NCBI GenBank assembly: GCA_946902875.1
Contig: OX336349.1
Coordinates: forward strand, 11,121,891 to 11,185,890
Direction of reading: 5' to 3'
Length of the DNA: 64,000 nt
Source of the DNA: Nematopogon swammerdamellus
Lineage: Eukaryota > Arthropoda > Insecta > Lepidoptera > Adelidae
Part shown: positions 20,501 through 32,062 of the stretch, piece by piece
Position numbering within the stretch: the stretch's first letter is position 1
Layout: every line of letters begins with the position of its first letter
Translations under genes and position numbers: made by a program
The notes under the pieces: model-generated
The model's database searches: none
Seen by the model: only the letters and a program-made list of their open reading frames with translations
What the model was told of the DNA's origin: nothing

Positions 20501-21181
20501 CATAGGTGGACGTATCTGCACTTGCATCGAGTACATGCTCGACGCATCAACCGGGCATTTGTGAGAAGATATCGAGCTAGCATTTGTGCAGGTGGTAAAC
20601 AATTTGAACATCTACTTTAACAGGTTAATAAAGACCAATTTACTTCAAGTGTTTATTTTACTCCAATTCGTACTTGGTAGAACAGTTATAAAATTCCGAG
20701 GTCCTTTTGCAGTTAAATAACAATATCTCATAAATTATTCGGCAAATCGGTAAGTGATGTACCATTTTAAAAACTACATTAGATGGGCGTATTTTTGTTG
20801 CATAATGCGACTTTAGTATAGTAATTTTTTTTTTCACCGCGAAGGGCCAAACTCAAGGGATGAGGCTGACATTTTTTTAACATGTGGCTCTTAAGTCGTT
20901 TTTCAGCTAAACAGGATTAAACATAAAAAAATAAATTATACCGTGTGAAAGCCTTACTTTTAGGAAATATTTAACAAAAACTAGATTTAAGAAAATCTTA
21001 CATTTGTACTTGTGGCATTTAAAAAAATGAGCTGAGGGAGAAAATTTCGGATTTTTACAAAAATGACAATATCTCAAAAACTAAGCCATTTTTACTAAAC
21101 CTAAAATTAGATATTTTGAGAGGTAATTAGCAGCCCTATCTCCTGTTAAAGGATTATCGTCGGTTTCTGGGACACCCTGTA

Positions 21182-21880
21182 TATTAGTAATAATTTAATG
21201 TGTCAAATGAATCTATCCACAAATTCTGGAGTTCTTGAGATTACACCTATACATCCCATTAGTTTGTAACTATGTACGCGTAGTGTGAATAGTGCCATTC
21301 ACAAGGCCGCAATACTACATGCTCTGTTTGTATAAGTGAATAATGTGGGTTCGTTCGCACACCTGCTCGTAAATTATGCATACTTTGTTTGAAACAGATG
21401 AGAAGTTATAAGCATAGTAAAAGGAGACTGTTTAAACTATGTTATAAGTATCTATTAATCACCTAATGTGTTCACTCATTTATAATGCACAGCCTACAAT
21501 AATAGACATTAATTTTGCGATTCGGTGACTTAACAAAGGCCGAAATTACATTTATGGAAATATCATTGATGGATGATATAATAACCTTGTTTTTAGTGTC
21601 GGTGGTACTTTCGTTGACGTAGTTTCACAAGCGTATGTGCACTTTTTGACCCGACGACGTAGCACACGAAAAATATCGATTTAGGTGCGGAAGCGGGCGG
21701 TAGGCAACTAAAATACAGGTCAATTAATCAGACACATTATTTCGTACTTACACGAAGCGTTGAATTGAAGAGGAAAAAAACATGTATCGTCGCCACCTGT
21801 GACAATTTCGTTCTCTAAGAGCGCCGCTACCACTGTAGAGCGCTACTATCTGCCTTTTACTAAAATAGCGCCATCTGTGC
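21182..21880. other. unassigned stretch
   Basis: AT-rich, without gene or repeat partner. It leads into the minisatellite. Confidence 0.45.
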
Positions 21881-21884
21881 GTTC

Positions 21885-22435
21885 CAAATTCATTGGAGCG
21901 CTTTGTAGCGACTAGCAACGTAGCACTGCTACGAAGCTACTAACGACGTAACACTGCTACTGCTACTTGCGTAGCACTAGTACAGAGCGACTGGCAACGG
22001 AGCTCTGTCACAAAGCAACTGGCAACATTAGCACTGCTACGAAACAACTGACGAAACACTGCTACGAAGATACTTACGACGTAACACGGCTACGAAGCGA
22101 CTTGTGACGTAGCACCACTACAGAGCGACTGGCAACGTAGCACTGCTACCAAGCTACTGACGACGTAAAACTACTACGAAGCGACTTGTGACGTAGCACT
22201 ACTACAGAGCGACTGTCAACGTGGCCCAGCTACAAACCGACTGGCAACGTAGCACTGCTACGGAGCGATTTGCAGCGTAGCACTGCTACGAAGCTACTGA
22301 CGACGTATCACTGCTACGAAGCGACTTGTGACGTAGCACTACTACAGAGCGACTGGCAACGTAGCCCAGCTACAAACCGACTGGCAACGTAGCACTGCTA
22401 CGGAGCGACTTGCAGCGTAGCACTGCTACGAAGAA
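21885..22435 (+). repeat. minisatellite with higher-order structure
   Basis: About 18 tandem units of roughly 30 bp share the words GTAGCACTGCTACGAAGC and GACTGGCAAC or GACTTGTGAC. The last two blocks form a higher-order repeat of 140 bp: GCTACTGACGACGTA recurs at 22153 and 22293 with the same internal order of unit variants. Earlier units are more irregular. The spacing is variable and the units diverge, unlike a CRISPR array. Confidence 0.85.
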
Positions 22436-22439
22436 AAAA

Positions 22440-22640
22440 TGTTGTTTATTGTCATTAAAATCATAACAAACAAAAAAAGAAAACATTACAAAAAAAACAT
22501 GAAATTATACAAGCAAAACCTAAATTAATAACACAATTAATGACAATATGGACCCATCTCAGCATGTGCTATAGGTGCACAAGGCGACCTATAGCGCTGT
22601 TTTTCAGATGGGCCCAGTATCTTCCTTTTATTATATATAA
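22440..22640 (-). repeat. LINE 3' UTR-like fragment
   Basis: An A-poor/T-rich start (ATGTTGTTTATTGTCATT), a long A-rich stretch and CTATAGGTGCACAAGGCG ... GACCTATAGCGCTGTTTTT resemble an inverted LINE tail. It directly follows the minisatellite. Confidence 0.4.
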
Positions 22641-22858
22641 TAATAATAATTATAGTCTAAGCGACGATGTTACTGTGTAACTCCGATACGAACGAATACT
22701 TATATAAAGTGGGCGCTCATTCCAAAGTTTAGTCAAATTAGTTCATGGCGACACAGCTACATTTGGCACAGAACAACAATACAACTACTCATTTCTACTG
22801 TGTCTATGTATAAGTATAATTTCTTTTCATACAATATACTTTGACAGAAGAACGGAGG

Positions 22859-23145
22859 TTAGATGACATCCAGTTGAGATTTGTCAGTCATCATGTATGC
22901 GTCCACTGCTGGACATAGCCTCTCCAATTCTCCTCCAGTCCTGCCGGCCTTCAGCGGTACGGAACCAATGCGCTCTCCGCCGACGTACTTGGTGTCGTCG
23001 TCCCACCTGACGGTTGTTCGTCTCTCCGGCTGACATGCCCAGTCCACTGCCACTTGAGCTTATCCATCCGGTGTCCAATATCGACTACTTTGGTGCGTAG
23101 GCGGATTGCCTTGTTACGTAGCGATATTCCTAGCATGGCTCGCTC
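22859..23145 (-). pseudogene. LINE ORF2 C-terminal fragment (endonuclease/RT family)
   Basis: The minus-strand frame reads MERAMLGISLRNKAIRLRT, VVDIGHRMDKLKWQWTGHVSRR, then shifts frame towards the end. ERAMLG(I/V)SLRD...IRxRTKVxDI...KLKWQWxGH is a conserved tail of the endonuclease-reverse-transcriptase LINE family common in Lepidoptera. The GC-rich 287-bp piece lacks the catalytic domains and is frameshifted. A (TGTAT)n run and a TTTATTGCA tail follow on the + side. Confidence 0.75.
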
Positions 23146-23147
23146 CA

Positions 23148-23250
23148 TTGTATTGTATTGTATTGTATTGTATATATTTATTGCACTCAAATAGAATATG
23201 GGCAAAAGGTAACACTTAATGCCTCTAGGCATTTTCTAACAGGGTACCTT
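23148..23250. repeat. (TGTAT)n microsatellite and LINE tail-like segment
   Basis: Five TGTAT units are followed by TTTATTGCACTC, GGGCAAAAGG, TTAATGCC and TTTTCTAACAGGG, the pattern also seen at 28-90 and about 39068-39150. Confidence 0.5.
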
Positions 23251-23300
23251 TGGGGTATGATAACTGCTAGGTGAGTGGCGGAAAGAGAAATTTAAATATT

Positions 23301-23786
23301 ATGGCATTTGACATTGCTCGCTGGGCATTGGGTAACTTTCAACCTTTGGAGTGCTTTGGACAACAGCGAGCGTCAGAGTCCACGTTCCACACCCGTACGT
23401 TGAGACTTATCCTCTGTTATTATCTCACGGATACGGAAGAAGAGATTAGGTATACATTAGGCGAGATAATCTTAAGATCAGAAAATAAACCTCCTTCCTA
23501 CAATTGGGAGATAAATTCATATTATGTTTTCGTAAGTCTCGATACATTTTTCGTTTGCTCCTTCTATCTAACACAATACTTGTTGTTTGTATTATTATTT
23601 TTGTTTTCCAAGACTGAATTGGCGAAATGTCATTATAATATTTTGTGCGTTTTGAAAAGCTATAAGACGTTATTTTTTAATATTTATTTTAATGACCATC
23701 ACTATGAATCAATCAATTTAGAAACGACAGGTATGGTAATTACTTTGGTCTTACTTGTCTTAGTGAACAGTTTTGTTGTCAAATAG
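23301..23786 (+). CDS. 161-codon open frame, doubtful
   Basis: From ATG 23301 (MAFDIARWALGNF...) to the stop at 23784-23786. This is the longest ATG frame in the window. The first third is mixed and the rest is rich in F, L, Y and V, with one long hydrophobic run (about residues 80-110) and a hydrophobic C-terminus. AT-rich DNA read by chance gives the same pattern. A donor-like AGGTGAGT stands at 23269-23276, just before the frame. I recognise no family. The frame ends where a MITE begins, and nothing supports expression. Confidence 0.12.
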   Translation: MAFDIARWALGNFQPLECFGQQRASESTFHTRTLRLILCYYLTDTEEEIRYTLGEIILRSENKPPSYNWEINSYYVFVSLDTFFVCSFYLTQYLLFVLLFLFSKTELAKCHYNILCVLKSYKTLFFNIYFNDHHYESINLETTGMVITLVLLVLVNSFVVK

Positions 23787-23787
23787 T

Positions 23788-24053
23788 ATATAAGGTCTTT
23801 CAATAGTAGGTAACGATACGCTAAGGGGTGTATGTTTATCATATACTGATCACATTCCCATACCAATTTTTTTTACTATATAAAAAACGTACCCACTTAT
23901 TAAGGTGAAATACGCGCACTTCACGTATTAAATTTGAGGAGTGAGTAGGTTTTTATATCGTAAAAAAAAAATTGGTATGGGAAAGTGATGATCAGTATCT
24001 GATACACATACACCCTTTAGCGTATCATTACCTACTTATGAAAGACCTTATAT
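23788..24053. mobile_element. 266-bp MITE
   Basis: The ends ATAAGGTCTTTCA and TGAAAGACCTTAT are inverted copies that extend inward for about 90 bp on each side (GATACGCTAA.GGGTGTATG, TTCCCATACCAATTTTTTTT) around an AT-rich centre. TA stands next to both ends, as in the Tc1/mariner group. No coding capacity. Confidence 0.8.
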
Positions 24054-24525
24054 TATAAAGTCTTAGTAAAGTAAAGTAAAGTGCATTATTAGCATTACAT
24101 AGTAGCTATCCAATCTACTAGTTAAATAACTGTCGGTTTACACAATATGGCGTTAGATAAAACACGCGACTGTTAGCTCACACAACAGCAGCCTCTGTCT
24201 ACTTTGAGCACGGTGCTTGATTGTAGTTATGTTATGTCTACGCCTGCGTCAATATTTACGGAACCTTCGACTTAGCTGGAACAGGGCGAAGGCGTACCTA
24301 TCTAGTATCTGTACATACAGCTCCAATTCCATGTCGCATGCATGTTTACTAATGTTTATTACTAGTAATATACATGCAATTATTTTCCTAAACCTTAGTT
24401 TGTCTCGCATGAACTGGTGATACATTTTTAAAATACTGATTTGTTTACTTGCTAGGTAATTTTTTATCTGTCCGCGTGACTGATTTCCGATCGTGTCGCG
24501 ACTCAATACATTTATTCTAAACTTA
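24054..24525. other. unassigned stretch
   Basis: A short GTAAA tandem at about 24064-24080 and otherwise AT-rich DNA. Two overlapping frames on opposite strands look like chance. Confidence 0.4.
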
Positions 24526-26570
24526 TAGCCCAGTAAATAGAGACCAAAAGAGGGGGGTTACCTTACAAACGGTCCGATAGTTCCGAATTTTTGATATGTT
24601 GTCTAGGATGGTTAGAAGTATTAAAAATATAAAATGCACAATTCCCCCCCCCCCCCCCCCCCCCTCCGCGCCCGCCGCCATATTGAAAAAACCAAAAAAA
24701 ATCGGCACTTTCTTCAGATTTTTGCTTATATCTTCATTTACGTGCATTTTAGCTGTAAAAGATAAAACTCATTGTTATAGATAATTAAATTTCCTATAAC
24801 TAACATTTTAAATTTTGTTTCTAGGACTGATACTTACGGAGATATGAACTTAAAAAAAAACTAATTTTCCGGAAATGTGGCAAACTTCTAACTTTAGAAC
24901 GCTATAATTAAGTTATGGCCTATTCTAGGAAAAAAGTGTCAGAATAAAATTTGTAGGGAATTTAATTACCTACAAAACGCATGTAGATTTTTTTTAACCA
25001 AACCTCCGGAGTGGGGGGTAAAAACAATAGTTTAAACAACGGAATATTGCTTTTTTTGCTATTGTGATGCCATGTGATCTTGTATCTAAAAAAAATCACT
25101 AATAACTTTGCAGTTTTGGCTTGAATTTGGAATTATACCAATCCTACTTGAGTTTCTTACATGTTACAGCGCAATGCTCATGAGGCAGGCACTATTTCAC
25201 TTTAGTCCAATGAATATAGAGACCATAAGAGGGAGGTTACCTTACAAACGGTCCGGTAGTTCTGAATTTTTGATATGTTGTCTAGGATGGTTAGACGTAT
25301 TTAAAATATCAAATGCACAATTCCCCCCCTTCCGCGCCCGCCGCCATATTGAAAAAACCAAAAAAAATTAACTTAAAAAAAAACGAATTTTCTGGAAAAA
25401 TGGCAAACTTCTAACTTTAGAACGCTGTAATTAAGTTATGGCCTATTCTAGGAAAAAATTATCACAATAAAATTTGTAGGGAATTTAATTAGCTACAAAT
25501 TTTATTCAGATACTTTTTTTCCTAGAATAGGCCATAACCTCATTACATCGTTCTAAAGTTAGAAGTTTGCCAAATTTTCAGAAAATTTGTTTTTTTTTAA
25601 AGTTTATATCTCCGTAAGTATCAGTCCTAGAAACAAAATTTTAAATGTTAGTTATAGAAAATTTTATTATCTACAACAATAACTTAACTCTTTTATAGCT
25701 AAAATGCACGCAAATGAAGATATAAGCAAAAATCTGAAGAAAGTGCCGATTTTTGTTTTGTTTTTTCAATATGGCGGCGGGTGCGGAGGCGGGGGAATTG
25801 TGCATTTTATATTTTTTATACTTCTAATCATTCTAGACAACATATAAAAAATTTAGAACTACCGGACCGTTTGTAAGGTAACCTCCCTCTTTTGGTCTCT
25901 ATGTTCATTGGACTAAAGTGAAATAGTGCCTGCCTCTTGAGCATTGCGCTGTAACATGTAAGAAACTCAAGTAGGATTGGTATAAACTCCAAATTCAAGC
26001 CGAAACTGCAAAGTTTTTAGTGATTTTTTTACATACAAGATCACATGGCATCACAATAGCAAAAAAACCAATATTCCGTTGTTTAAACTTTTGTTATTAC
26101 CCCCCACTCCGTAGGGTTGGTTAAAAAAAATGTACATGCGTTTTGTAGGTAATTAAATTCCCTACAAATTTTATTGTGATACTTTTTTCCTAGAATAGAC
26201 CATAACTTAATTACAGCGTTCTAAAGTTAGAAGTTTGCCATTTTTCCAGAAAATTCGTTTTTTTTTAAAGTTCATATCTCCGTAAGTATCAGTCCTAGAA
26301 AAAAAAATTTAAATGTTAGTTATAGAAAATTTTATTATCTACAACAATGAGTAATATCATTTATAGCTAAACTGCACGAAACTGAAGATATAAGCAAAAA
26401 TCTGAAGAAAGTGCCGATTTTTTTTGGTTTTTTCAATATGGCGGCGGGCGCGGAAGGGGGGGAATTGTGCATTTTATATTTTAAATACGTCTAACCATCC
26501 TAGACAACATATCAAAAATTCAGAACTACCGGACCGTTTGTAAGGTAACCCTCCTCTATTTACTGGGCTA
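24526..26570. mobile_element. 2-kb fold-back element built from four units
   Basis: The termini TAGCCCAGTAAATAGAG (24526) and CTCTATTTACTGGGCTA (ending 26570) are inverted, with TTA next to both. The left arm holds two direct copies of one unit (24526 and about 25205). Each opens GAGACCA.AAGAGGG.GGTTACC and contains TTACAAACGGTCCG, CCGCCATATTGAAAAAACC and AACTTCTAACTTTAGAACG. The right arm holds the same two copies inverted, around a centre near 25490. The second left unit has lost about 140 bp that its partner keeps. No coding capacity seen. A run of 21 C lies at 24644-24664 in the first unit only. Confidence 0.85.
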
Positions 26571-29004
26571 TTATGAACATTCGAATTTCACCCGATTCTT
26601 CATTCTCGTTTGCTTGATTTATTTTTATTCGCTTTTTACATATGCGTAAGGCATTCGCATTACTGTTGTTTTTTGTTTGTGTGTGGGCGGCTGAGGCAGC
26701 AAGCTTGTCTCGAAATCTGAACACTAGCTCTTGAAAACCGTTTTCTGTTAAACTTCGGCCCCTCAGGGAGACATTCGTTTTCGATTCCCTGACCAAACCC
26801 TAAGTAGAAATACCTATCGTGTGTGCTCAGACTTATCCAATTTGGTATCAAGATCTACGACACGCCGCGGCAGCCGAGAATTGCGAGATAATTTCGTTAG
26901 ACGTTGAAATAAAGAGCTTGTATTGTATATATTTTTGTGTGAGCTGAGCCGCGGCCTAGAGGAATAAATATTAGATATCTATTGATCGTGATATGTACAA
27001 GTGAAGATTCCGAACCTAGAATTTTAATACAACGGCAAGCGAGCTAGATAATGTGCGCTATTTCTACTTTTATATTGTTTAAAACATTCGGGAAGGCGAA
27101 GATTATTATTACTTTGTTGCACCCAAGCACCTTAGCGTATGCGCTCAAGTTAATGGGTTTATAAAATTTTAGTTTGGTTTATTTGCGGTGTGAGCTAGTA
27201 GGAAAGTGCATTCGACGGTATCTTAAATACCGCCCTCCCATCGTCTTGCGAAGAGCACAAACTACCCTACCTAATGGAAAATACGGATCCATGCGCTCAT
27301 AAAATTGCGCTCGTCTATTCCCTCCGGGCTCGGTCCGGTGACCCGCGAAACTGATATTGAGCTCGCTCGCGTAAGAGTATGCGATAGGTACCTACTCGTA
27401 CATTATATTACATACATAGTTGAAAGCACTAGAGGACGAGACGGTCCGCATCGTCCTCTGGAAAGTTTTGTGCAGAAATCCAATATCCTTTAAACTAGAT
27501 ACGGCACTGTATTTTAAAAGCTGAGCTTTCATGGTTTTGTGCTTTCGCGAAGCAACAATAGTTGCGCGACGACGAATTGAAAACTGCGAGTGACGTCGAT
27601 ACTTTTGTTGGTGCAATGTTACATTGAAAGTACACTTATTAGTTTGTATTACTATCCGCCCGCCGCCGTTGCGTTGCGCGTCTATTGCGGTTTTGGGTTT
27701 GATGTTACCGCAAAGAAATACCGTATGGTATCGATATCGAATTTATAACCCCTGACATTTCGTATGAAACTTTGAGTCTTACCACTTCTTTTTTCCTTAA
27801 ATATATTAAGCACCCCTGAAGCATGGTTTGGGAGAACTGAAAAAGCTCTCTGATTTAAATTTGGCGGCTCGGCTTAACGTGTACAAATTGCTGTGCTTTA
27901 TTTTGCCGACCTAAAGCTGAAACAGAATAAAGTATGCATGAAAACGCTCACTGCAGAGAGATTTTTTAACTCCAAATGAAATGTTTGCAGCTGAAGTGGG
28001 CTAGCGGGATATATATTTCTAAACATTTCAGTATACAGCTACCTATGCGCTCCACCCACTAAACACTACGCCAGGCCTCACGCACTCTATGTACTTGCGC
28101 GCGCTAACTACCTACCGCCCGACGGGCCGCCGGCGGTCTATTTCAGTGGAAAATTCGTCAGCCGCGCGAAGTATACATAGACGCTCGCCCACGCAACTGC
28201 GCGCAGCTGCAAAGCAATAACCACTGTACACTCGATCGTTAAGGTACATTTTCGCACGCAGCGATTGGCGACGTGAAGCAGTAGGCTATTAAAGCGCGAA
28301 GGTAGGAACATTTTCTATGGAGTGATTTATCTGTTACGAAGTAACTATTAAGTAATCTGTGACTACGCGAACGTTCGTTTGACTAGGTTTCAAAAATGTA
28401 TTCACTTTCATATACGAATATACATAGGTTGTTCGGCAGAGTTACAAACGACGTCTTTTTCTCTTTCTCGCTTTTCTCGATCGATAACTAGGCTTCGATT
28501 CTGGAATCACTATAAATACATTATTTATTAGGGAAACCTCTTAGAATTTAATTACGATAAAATTTTCGTAAGTGTTCATCTCCCTGCTGAATTTCTCCCA
28601 AATTGGAAGCCGCTCGTTCAAATAACAAATCAGATTTGATTAGCGTGAAATTTGCATATTAAACTCGAGCTTATTGTTTACTTCATTGTTAACATAGTAG
28701 CTGAATGAAAGCTAAATCAGTTTTGATATCCGTGATAGTGACTTCAGTTCGAACCTCAGCATTCGTGTTTACCATAAATGTAACGAAAATTTACCTAAAA
28801 TAATGACCGAGGCCGTTGTTTATGATGGATGATTGACTTTGACGCGCGCGGCGCGCAGGGCAGCGATTGAAAGTTAGGAAACAATAAAATCGACCTTCCT
28901 TACTAGTATGTTATTAATTATTATGTGCTGTGTGGACTGGGCATGCACTGTGTACGTGTAATGTATTACTATCCTCAAAACCTCTGCTACAAGTTCGGAT
29001 TCCA
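26571..29004. other. stretch without recognisable gene
   Basis: About 2.4 kb with GC-richer, CpG-containing patches at 27240-27420, 27650-27700 and 28070-28220. I see no clear repeat partner and no frame with a domain. It may be single-copy DNA flanking the repeats. Confidence 0.4.
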
Positions 29005-29256
29005 CGTAAAACTGTAGGTCCCTTCCCTTCTTATCTTACTAGGTGGTAGGGTTTATCCCGCCCGGATTAGTACCACCGCACTGAATGAAACGTCGGTCTA
29101 AACGGCTATGTAAATAGTTCGTGTTTTCCGTTCTTTTCAGTGTAGCCGGCATGAAATGAAGGGAAGCACTGACATGGCACCTAGTTCACCCGGTGTTATG
29201 GGCTGACATCACGGATGTTGTAGGTGATGTAGCCAACCGTGTCAGTTTCCATTAAA
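29005..29256 (+). mobile_element. SINE, 5'-truncated
   Basis: From ACTGTAGGTCCCTTCCC through CTAGGTGGTAGGGTTTATCC, CCGCACTGAATGAAACG and GTTATGGGCTGACATCACGG to GTGTCAGTTTCCATT and an A run. It has the complete body of the tRNA/5S-headed SINE without the head. Confidence 0.75.
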
Positions 29257-29384
29257 AAAAATTATAATATTATGACAAGAGGTTCTGAAATACAAAAGAT
29301 AAAATAAACTTAAATATTGATAGTTTTAGTTTCATATGATGTAAATATTATTATACCTATATGTATAAGTAAAGATAGACTAAA

Positions 29385-29620
29385 TATACCCACTATTTAC
29401 ATATATATTTATATTTATTATCCTTTTCTTTATTCACGTTTTTCGACTTTTATATTAATTTTACAAACATTTTACAAAAGTAATAAAAATACACAAAATT
29501 AATACAAAATCAAAATAAAAACGGTAATTTCCGCCGGCGGCGGTGGGAGACAAGCCTCCAAGCACGCCGGCGGGTGCAGGCCGTGGCTACGGAGCTCTCC
29601 GAGACGACGCGAGGCAAGTT
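29385..29620 (-). repeat. LINE tail-like segment with GC-rich end
   Basis: T/A-rich sequence is followed by AAAACGGTAATTTCCGCCGG and GGGAGACAAGCC. A similar arrangement (AAAACGGTATTCTCGCCGG, GGGAGACGAG) lies at about 40050-40160 inside the giant element. The orientation with the A-rich part first suggests a minus-strand LINE 3' end. Confidence 0.4.
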
Positions 29621-31734
29621 ACTAAAACAAATAGCCCGACTACGGTATTTAGATCAACTTGCCTAGTTATTTCCTTAGATTTTCTTAGTCGGTTTTTATA
29701 AACCTTGATTTTTTTTTATTTGCCTGGGTACATGCTTGCACCCACAGAACAGCAATTGGCGGTCTTTCTACAGAGGGGCGCGCGCGAGGTGTTTCTTGCT
29801 CTGTTCTTGCACCGCACTTTCCCGCTTTACCTCAGACGTGTTACACTCAATTGGCCTTACTTCAATCACCTTCAATGGCCGGACTCAATGTCAAGTGAGC
29901 GGAAACTATTGATCAGAGAACGGCAACCAAGCTCAATGGATCAAGCCTGATACGTAAGACAGGCGTGGGGTTGGGGCGTGGGTGACGAAGACGACTGTCC
30001 TTCATCTATCATCCTCCGCTTCTTTCCTGCCGAACTTGCAGACAACTTGCGAATGGAAAAGCGGAGCGAAGTTAGTATGTGCGAGATTCCCATTAGACTT
30101 CGATGTTTCGATGTGTTCATTTTTTTCATAATAACACTTCGACATTTCGGTGTGATGTGATGCTGAATAACGAATAATAAAGTATTGATGTATCGGTCCT
30201 TAGGCGGTAGACTAGGATCTCTAGTCGTGTGCAAAAAGGGTGCACAACAAGTTAAAATTGTTTTATTTAGCAGACAAACACCAAAACAAAACGATAAATA
30301 AAAATACATAAAATTAAGTCTGTCCATATTTTTTCTCCCTAGCTAGACCATAGACCATTCTTTAGTGGTTAAACCAAACGTGTGTGTTGTGTAATGCAAT
30401 AGAATTTAAGTTGATGTACTTAATGTAATGTAAAGTGTAATTTGAAAAAATGCCGTAGGCTGTAATGCCGTAGCAATGCGTGGCTGAATTTGTGTGCAGA
30501 TTTTGCTAGTTTAATGTCAGTTATGCCCTGTGTGTCGAGGAAAATTTATATTTTTAAATAGTTTGAAAATCCGGAGCTCACTGAAAACTAAGATGTGCTC
30601 GCGAGAGACACGAAGTGTCGTGGAAATAATACTCTCATATGCGTCATACAAGGGGGTTTTCTTGTGGAGCGCCTACAGCACTTACTGTGTTTCTCTTCCT
30701 ATGCTGTGGTACGTGTATGTACTTGCTTGTGTTGTGTTAGACTTTAAACATACACTGTTTCAAGCTCCGTGTATTATGCAAAATTCGCATTTTGAGCGTG
30801 GTAACTTTCTGTGAAGCCCTTGTCGATTCTATGTACAACAAAAATAAATTATTATTAAAATATACCTAAACGTTATGTAAAGAAGAACCTCAAAGCTTAT
30901 GTAAACCCGTTCCGTACATAAGGCACTTATTGTTTTCTCTCAAATGTTGGACGCTTTTACGAAATAGGTATTTGTATTTCACAAAAAGCTCTTTTATTTT
31001 TAAAGCCTAAAAATGCGGACTCTTGCCCAATTGAACCTATATTTTTTACGTTTAAATTCTTTGTGCAAATTTATTCCGTTACATAGACGCCAAAGGCTTA
31101 TAAACTTGGGAGCATTCTATGCAAAAATTATAATTATTTAAAAAATATAGATCCTATCGAAAAATATATCCCCAAAAACGTTCACAAAAAGATAATATAA
31201 GCAGATGAATTTAAAAGCAAAACGTTTTCACGGCTGAAAATTAGAAATTCCACTCCCGGTAGAATAAACGTTGGACACATTGTTGGATCATTGAGCCGAT
31301 ACTACCGGTTTCGCCTTCGCCAAACCCGCCATACTCTTGCGGAACACCCTTTTGTAGTCGACAGAAGAATTCTTCGAACTGCACGATTCTCTAAATTCGA
31401 AGTCCGCCTTCAAGCCGGACTAGCACTTCCTCGGGGCCCCCGAGGCGGGGTTTTATGCCTGCGCCTGAGACTCCGACCTCGAGCACAGCCACCCAGTTTG
31501 GCAAAAATAAAAAAACTGTCATGCACATTGGGTTCGGCTCACAAAGTGCGGTCAGTATGGTGCGAGATATTTGTTAAAAACATTTATTTGTACTAAAAAA
31601 ATAAGCCTATTTCCAAAAAAATTCACAGATTTCGTGCCTTACACGACTATCGACCACATTGAAAATAAATACGGAATTCGAAAAAATATTGTCGCTGAGC
31701 GACACGAGAAAGTCGGGATAAGGAAAAGGTTAGT
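29621..31734. other. stretch without recognisable gene
   Basis: Mostly AT-rich. The antisense 128-codon frame at 29941-30327 and others lack any domain or supporting signal. A GC-rich patch at about 31290-31510 contains a hairpin-like GGGGCCCCCGAGGCGGGG. No assignment. Confidence 0.4.
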
Positions 31735-32062
31735 TGGGTTCTGATGATGGAGCCGGAAGGAAGCCATAGGAACTCCTAAACTACACATGATAAGCCCATC
31801 GTGTTTGGGCTTGTTGGATTTGTCTTCGCAAGTACTCTAGTCATATGTTATTTCCAGGGTCCTGATGATGGAGCCGGAAGGAAGACATAGGAACTCCTAA
31901 ACTACATATGATAAATCGACCGTGTTTGGGCTCGTTGGATTTGTTTTCGCAAGTACTCTAGTCATATGTTATTTCCAGGGTCCTGATGATGGAGCCGGAA
32001 GGAAGCCATAGGAACTCCTAAACTACACATGATAAATCCAGCATATTTGGGCTCGTTGGATA
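31735..32062 (+). repeat. 121-bp tandem repeat, 2.7 copies
   Basis: CTGATGATGGAGCCGGAAGG begins at 31741, 31862 and 31983-31984. Each unit continues ACTCCTAAACTACA.ATGATAA, then TTTGGGCT.GTTGGATTTG, and CATATGTTATTTCCAGGGT. The copies differ at a few positions. The third copy is truncated after TTGGATATAGGAATATAGG. Confidence 0.9.

Larger units (their letters stand above)
19321..21179. mobile_element. mariner-like element with 675-bp inverted arms (fold-back)
   Basis: The outer ends are TAGGGTGTCCCAGAAACC (19321) and the complement of CAGGGTGTCCCAGAAACC (ending 21179), bordered by TA on both sides (19319-19320 and 21180-21181). The left arm (19321-19997) and right arm (20505-21179) are inverted copies differing by scattered substitutions. 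The right arm, read +, contains the C-terminal end of a Tc1/mariner (IS630) type transposase, ending CKQFEHL-like and followed by AATAAA. The left arm carries the same sequence inverted. The centre holds a frameshifted transposase piece and a SINE fragment. Confidence 0.8.

Noticed and set aside
21885..22435. CRISPR-like array of short repeats
   Set aside because: The units are contiguous, diverged and lack unique spacers of constant length. It is a minisatellite in a eukaryotic genome.
24526..26570. Endogenous viral sequence
   Set aside because: No viral protein motif in any frame; the structure is fully explained by inverted repeat units.
29941..30327. 128-codon antisense frame as a gene
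   Set aside because: No domain, no splice or start context that stands out, and chance frames of this length are expected in 64 kb of AT-rich DNA.
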